Assembly: GCA_036345935.2 (NCBI GenBank)
Contig: JADWOT020000004.1
Span: 20,007,155 to 20,071,154 of the forward strand
DNA length: 64,000 bases
From: Taenia hydatigena
Lineage: Eukaryota > Platyhelminthes > Cestoda > Cyclophyllidea > Taeniidae
Direction: 5' to 3'
The notes under the pieces were generated by a model. That model did no database searches. It saw nothing but the letters and a program-made list of their open reading frames with translations, and was not told the DNA's origin. This document shows positions 60,860-64,000 of the stretch, one piece after another. Each line of letters opens with the position of its first letter. The first letter of the stretch is position 1. A program made the translations under genes and the position numbers.

Positions 60860-61260
60860 CTTGATGCTCGCATATGCCGTTTCCGGTGGGTTTAATTTTT
60901 CCAGCAGCATGCAATTTGGTCTACATATTCGACTGTAAGTGTGAATGCTCGAGTATAGCGTTGTGCATTACAGACGAGGTAGATTGTTGGTAATGACGAC
61001 GATCATCAGTCGAATGCATCTTCGCTCCACAAGTGATGGAAGCTATAGTGTTCTTAAGGGGCATAACAGGATTGTGTAGCTAGCCTGTGCCTGTCAAGGA
61101 ACCCCTTTTGCTAGCCACGTGACAGTCGCAAGCGTTAAAGTGAGATATTAAATGGTTGTCTTATCACTTCGCGGAGTCGCACTTCGCACTATGCAGCGTT
61201 GTGAGGTGTTGCTTCCGTGCTTAAAAAGTATCCATCATTATCTTACTTCAATTGAATACA
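60860..61260 (+). repeat. R5 repeat copy
   Basis: Aligned with the reverse complement of 26960-27480: TTTCCGGTGGGTTTAA near 60880, GACGAGGTAGATTGTTGG near 60972, AAGTGATGGAAGCTATAGTG near 61031, CTAGCCACGTGACAGTCGC near 61112, TCTTATCACTTCG near 61159 and TTCCGTGCTTAAAAAGTA near 61212. The Pol III box region near 61040-61085 is changed compared with the other copy. Confidence 0.65.
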
Positions 61261-61439
61261 AGATTCTTCAACGATAAGCCCTCCTCTGCTACATAGATTG
61301 TAACTCATTCTTTATGCATGGAGGCAGACTTGGTTTGCCTAGTCGAGGTGCCAATCAAACATTTCATTAGTTTAATTTGTATTAATACCACTTATCGCGT
61401 CCTCTTTAAGAAAGTATCTAAAGAATCAACATGGATTCT

Positions 61440-61730
61440 CCAGGATTGATTTTCAAACAAATCTGCAAATTTTGGCGATTAAGGTTAACTAAGGCAGTTC
61501 TTTTAGCGTCACATTAGTACCGCCTTGGCCCCTTTTGTAGAGTAGTCTAGTTACGAGCAGGATATATAAGTTCACCAACCCTCTGGAATTCAAAGGACCC
61601 AATATCTCACAATGTCTATTGAAGTAATCTGCCGGTAATTAATAGATGACCCATAGATCAAGTATAAGTTTGTCTTTGTATCTAACTGGATGTGTGCTAT
61701 TGTAGGGATCCAATTTGCTGCAATGGAATG
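61440..61730 (-). pseudogene. Ty3/gypsy-type integrase fossil 2
   Basis: On the minus strand, one frame from about 61692 downwards reads HPVRYKDKLILDLW, a stop, LPADYFNRHCEILGPLNSRG, LVNLYILLVTRLLYKRG, then a stop after KELP and a segment LIAKICRFV. EILGPL..SRG..NLYILLVT matches the gypsy integrase stretch D(I/L)xGPLP..SRGN.YILVVTDY. It aligns with fossil 1 in the same orientation: HLVRYEGK there, HPVRYKDK here, about 170 bp before the YIL motif in both. The catalytic Asp in VTDY is lost (VTRL). Three stops (TAA, TAG, TGA). More decayed than fossil 1. The LTR, RT and RNase H were not found. Confidence 0.75.
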
Positions 61731-61739
61731 TGACTGGTA

Positions 61740-62330
61740 GAGCATACATATGGGTGTTGCTGACACAATAGTTTGCTTTCATCTTTGGGTTGGACGACGT
61801 CATAAATAAAGCAGCGGTAACATTACGATTTATGGGATAATGATCCGTGCAGAATATCTACTAGACTTCTATTTAGACCCCGTTGGTATTAATTTCCTTC
61901 ATACTAAAAGAGGTAAATAGTGAAAGATGGCTACAACTCCACTTTCAATTGATTGCACCTCCTTATGATCCAATTGTGGACTTCGTGAATCCATAGGCCA
62001 AACATTAAAGATAGCTGCATCATATAGGCTCTCTAGGTAGTACTTTACGCCCTTTTTCCTAATTCGACAATCCTGACTCCGAATTCCCTACTATGAGCCT
62101 CGCATCTGCAATGACCGCCATTACCGAACTAAATAATTTAGCTACTTTTTAAAGTGAGACTTCTCATAGTTGAGCTATGGCATTAACCAATGCACAGATA
62201 CTGTCATTTAATAGCTAAATTCTCACTTTTGAAATAAAAAAGTGCAAGTTGGGCGCACAAACACCCTACTTGATTGAACAAGCAAGTTATTTATAGTTGT
62301 TTATTTACTTCCACTAGGATTATAAGTTTA
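61740..62330. other. Unassigned DNA beside the integrase fossil
   Basis: Upstream on the minus strand of fossil 2, where RNase H and RT would lie; no motif could be read. Confidence 0.35.
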
Positions 62331-62339
62331 AAGTTACAA

Positions 62340-62560
62340 CTATGGCTTTTCTATTGTTTGAGAAACTGTGTTGGATGCACAAAACTGCACCGAAACAATG
62401 TTTGGAAGAGGCCTCCTTTTCATCGTCATGGCTGGAATTGCATCGATGGTCCAGCAATCACTCGTCGTCTTTACTTACTAAAGCCATAGGGCTTCCCATT
62501 GCCATTGAAATGAGGCATGCCACGCACATAAAATGCTTTTTCTTTTATGTTATGAAAACT
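62340..62560 (+). repeat. R4 repeat copy
   Basis: GAAGAGGCCTCCTTTTCATC near 62405, TCCAGCAATCACTCGTCGTC near 62450 and AGGCATGCCACGCACATAAA near 62512 follow the order of the 39 kb copy (there GAAGAGGTAGCGATCTCCC, ATCCAACAATCTCCTGTC, GGGCACGCCACGCACATAAG). Two overlapping plus frames (71 and 91 codons) lie here; neither keeps the CHTRAC frame cleanly. Confidence 0.6.
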
Positions 62561-62639
62561 CCTGCTTTATGGTTCACTACTACATATGTAGATTGTATAT
62601 TTTCTTTTTTACGTTAAGCGAATCTCTGACATTTGCTAC

Positions 62640-63460
62640 AACTAGCTAAATGAGCAGCAGGTCCAACATGAGAAAGGAGAATTAAAATTGGAGAGGCATC
62701 CCAAATTTTGCGGTGGTTGGAGACCACCTGACATGCAATGTATGTGAGCATAGATTACGTTCACATTTCTTCATCCCCCATGGTTTCGGGCATCTCATAG
62801 ATATCACGCAACCATTGCCACTAGATTTTATCGCTTCAACGCTTCCATAATCCTGCGTGAGTTCAGTCTGCCCGTTAAAAATCCACTTTTTGACAGTTGC
62901 TACATCGGTTTGTCGATAAGATCATTTAAATGTTTGTTTTATTACAGGTAATTTAAGGGTTTTAATGGACTAGCTAAATTTTCTGTAGAGGTTTTACTGC
63001 TCAACAGATTATTACATGTTTAACATTATCTCACTTGTTGAACTCCAGTTATTCTGTTGGCGGGTGCGAGGAGAAATCAAAGCTAGAATCAAGTTGGGTT
63101 CTAATCTATTTGAAACGAATGCATTGGCATGCTGATTTGTAGCTCTCCATCGTGGGCAGACAAAAGAGCTGGAAGGAATGACATGGCATGGCAAAAGGTG
63201 AAACATGTCAGCTCTCTGGAAAAGAAGCTGCTAGCTGTTCCACCATCCCCTGCCTTTAAACGAAATCAGCCCGCGGTTGACCCAGTCGTCATTTGACAAA
63301 TGATTGTATCACCGATAGTAAGCGTCATCGTTAAAACCAGTGTGGAGAACTATAAAGTTTGCCATTTGGAAACATTTGTATTCACACCTAAGAGGGTGAA
63401 TTGACTTTTAAGTGGGTTAATGTGTTGCTAAATAATGACTCGTCATAAAGGCGTTTAATA
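62640..63460. other. Unassigned intergenic DNA
   Basis: No gene or firm repeat copy. A weak resemblance of 63050-63200 to the R2 start was noted but not adopted. Confidence 0.35.
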
Positions 63461-63469
63461 AATAAGCCG

Positions 63470-63740
63470 ACATGGTTAAATTCAAATCTCGCAGGAATCA
63501 ATCACAACCTGAAAATGGAGAAATATGCATGAAAAATCCGTCTGCATCTCAGCGGTTTCAAAAATAACTTCATTCTCAAGTAGTGCTGCTTCCAAAAAAA
63601 TATCCATGACTGCCCTTGTTGTCTCTTGAATTAGTTTTAAACATAAACAGGTTAGTGTTCCAGGCTTAGCAACGACAACAATTGCCATTTTTGTGTACAA
63701 AATGGCTACCTTTCTGAGATACTGCAACTAACACAGAACT
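63470..63740 (+). repeat. R3 repeat fragment
   Basis: ATTCAAATCTCGCAGGAATC near 63480 matches the R3 block of 26.48 kb, and GGCTACCTTTCTGAGATACT near 63704 matches GGGCACCTTTCTGAGGCAAT of 28.95 kb. The order agrees with other R3 copies. The continuation to the window end shows nothing recognisable. Confidence 0.55.
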
Positions 63741-64000
63741 GATGATGGTGAATATGTTTTGTCTCGAGTTTTTAATCTTCGCCCAACGCCTTTTGTTTGT
63801 GTTGTCTGCTTGTTTGGACTGATGAGGTCCCCAAAAGTGGTTTAGAGGGTCACAAGCTTGCGGTTTGACAATCGTTGTAATCCGCATGAGGAGCAATTCC
63901 ACCACTCCATGCCCAAATGCTGTTAGCCCTTCTGTACATCGACAGTGCAATGCATTGGTATTGTGTCCTCATTCGTCCTCCGAGGAATCTCATCCAGCTG

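Noticed and set aside
1..64000. Bacterial-type features (operons, CRISPR array, phage or integron)
   Set aside because: No regular short repeats with spacers, no ribosome-binding-site-led ORFs and no gene clusters; the window is eukaryotic in character.

Overview
This window looks like eukaryotic, most probably invertebrate animal, nuclear DNA that is intergenic and almost wholly made of old repeats. I base this on the absence of bacterial-style gene packing (no long ORFs, no operons), AT-leaning sequence full of stops in all frames, a large triplet microsatellite, decayed Ty3/gypsy retrotransposon integrase fragments, and many dispersed repeat copies in both orientations. The species cannot be fixed from sequence alone; a flatworm, mollusc or arthropod with a repeat-heavy genome would all fit. 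I found no intact protein-coding host gene, tRNA, rRNA or CRISPR array.

By reading the window against itself I recognise several repeat families (names are mine; percentages were judged by eye). R1 is a long family (about 2.3 kb in its two best copies, 32.06-34.33 and 39.59-41.86 kb) with further pieces near 0.9, 1.8-2.6, 5.3-6.9, 20.6-22.0 and, inverted, 54.7-57.4 kb. R2 (about 0.9 kb) is at 22.1, 23.9, 30.1, 36.7 and, inverted, 51.8 kb. R3 (about 1.3 kb) is at 3.8, 13.0, 24.8, 26.1, 28.3, 30.7 and 63.5 kb and, inverted, at 43.4 and 47.4 kb. R4 (about 0.2-0.4 kb) has eight copies. R5 is an inverted pair at 27.0 and 60.9 kb with a possible Pol III type promoter. R7 and R8 are short two-copy families. 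Most copies differ heavily from each other, but one R3 pair (28.4-29.0 against 43.6-44.2 kb) is nearly identical over about 350 bp.

Layout: 0-9.5 kb, decayed R1, R3, R4 and R8 pieces with unassigned DNA; 9.96-10.36 kb, minus-strand gypsy integrase fossil; 13-13.7 kb, R3; 14.0-15.67 kb, three tandem pyrimidine-rich units, the middle one carrying a 294-bp ACC expansion; 15.7-18.5 kb, a compositionally different stretch with a GA-rich segment and a CT-rich segment that look like inverted relatives; 20.6-44.2 kb, dense R1/R2/R3/R4 mosaic, with a perfect 16-bp-arm hairpin at 29.8 kb; 44.2-51.8 kb, mostly unassigned; 51.8-57.4 kb, inverted R2, R4 and R1; 57.4-64 kb, R7, R5, a second gypsy integrase fossil, R4 and R3.

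No genes cooperate here; the biological content is the history of transposable elements. The items most worth follow-up are the nearly identical inverted R3 pair, the long R1 family without recognisable protein, the shared reading frame of R4, the R5 element, and the tandem unit hosting the ACC expansion.
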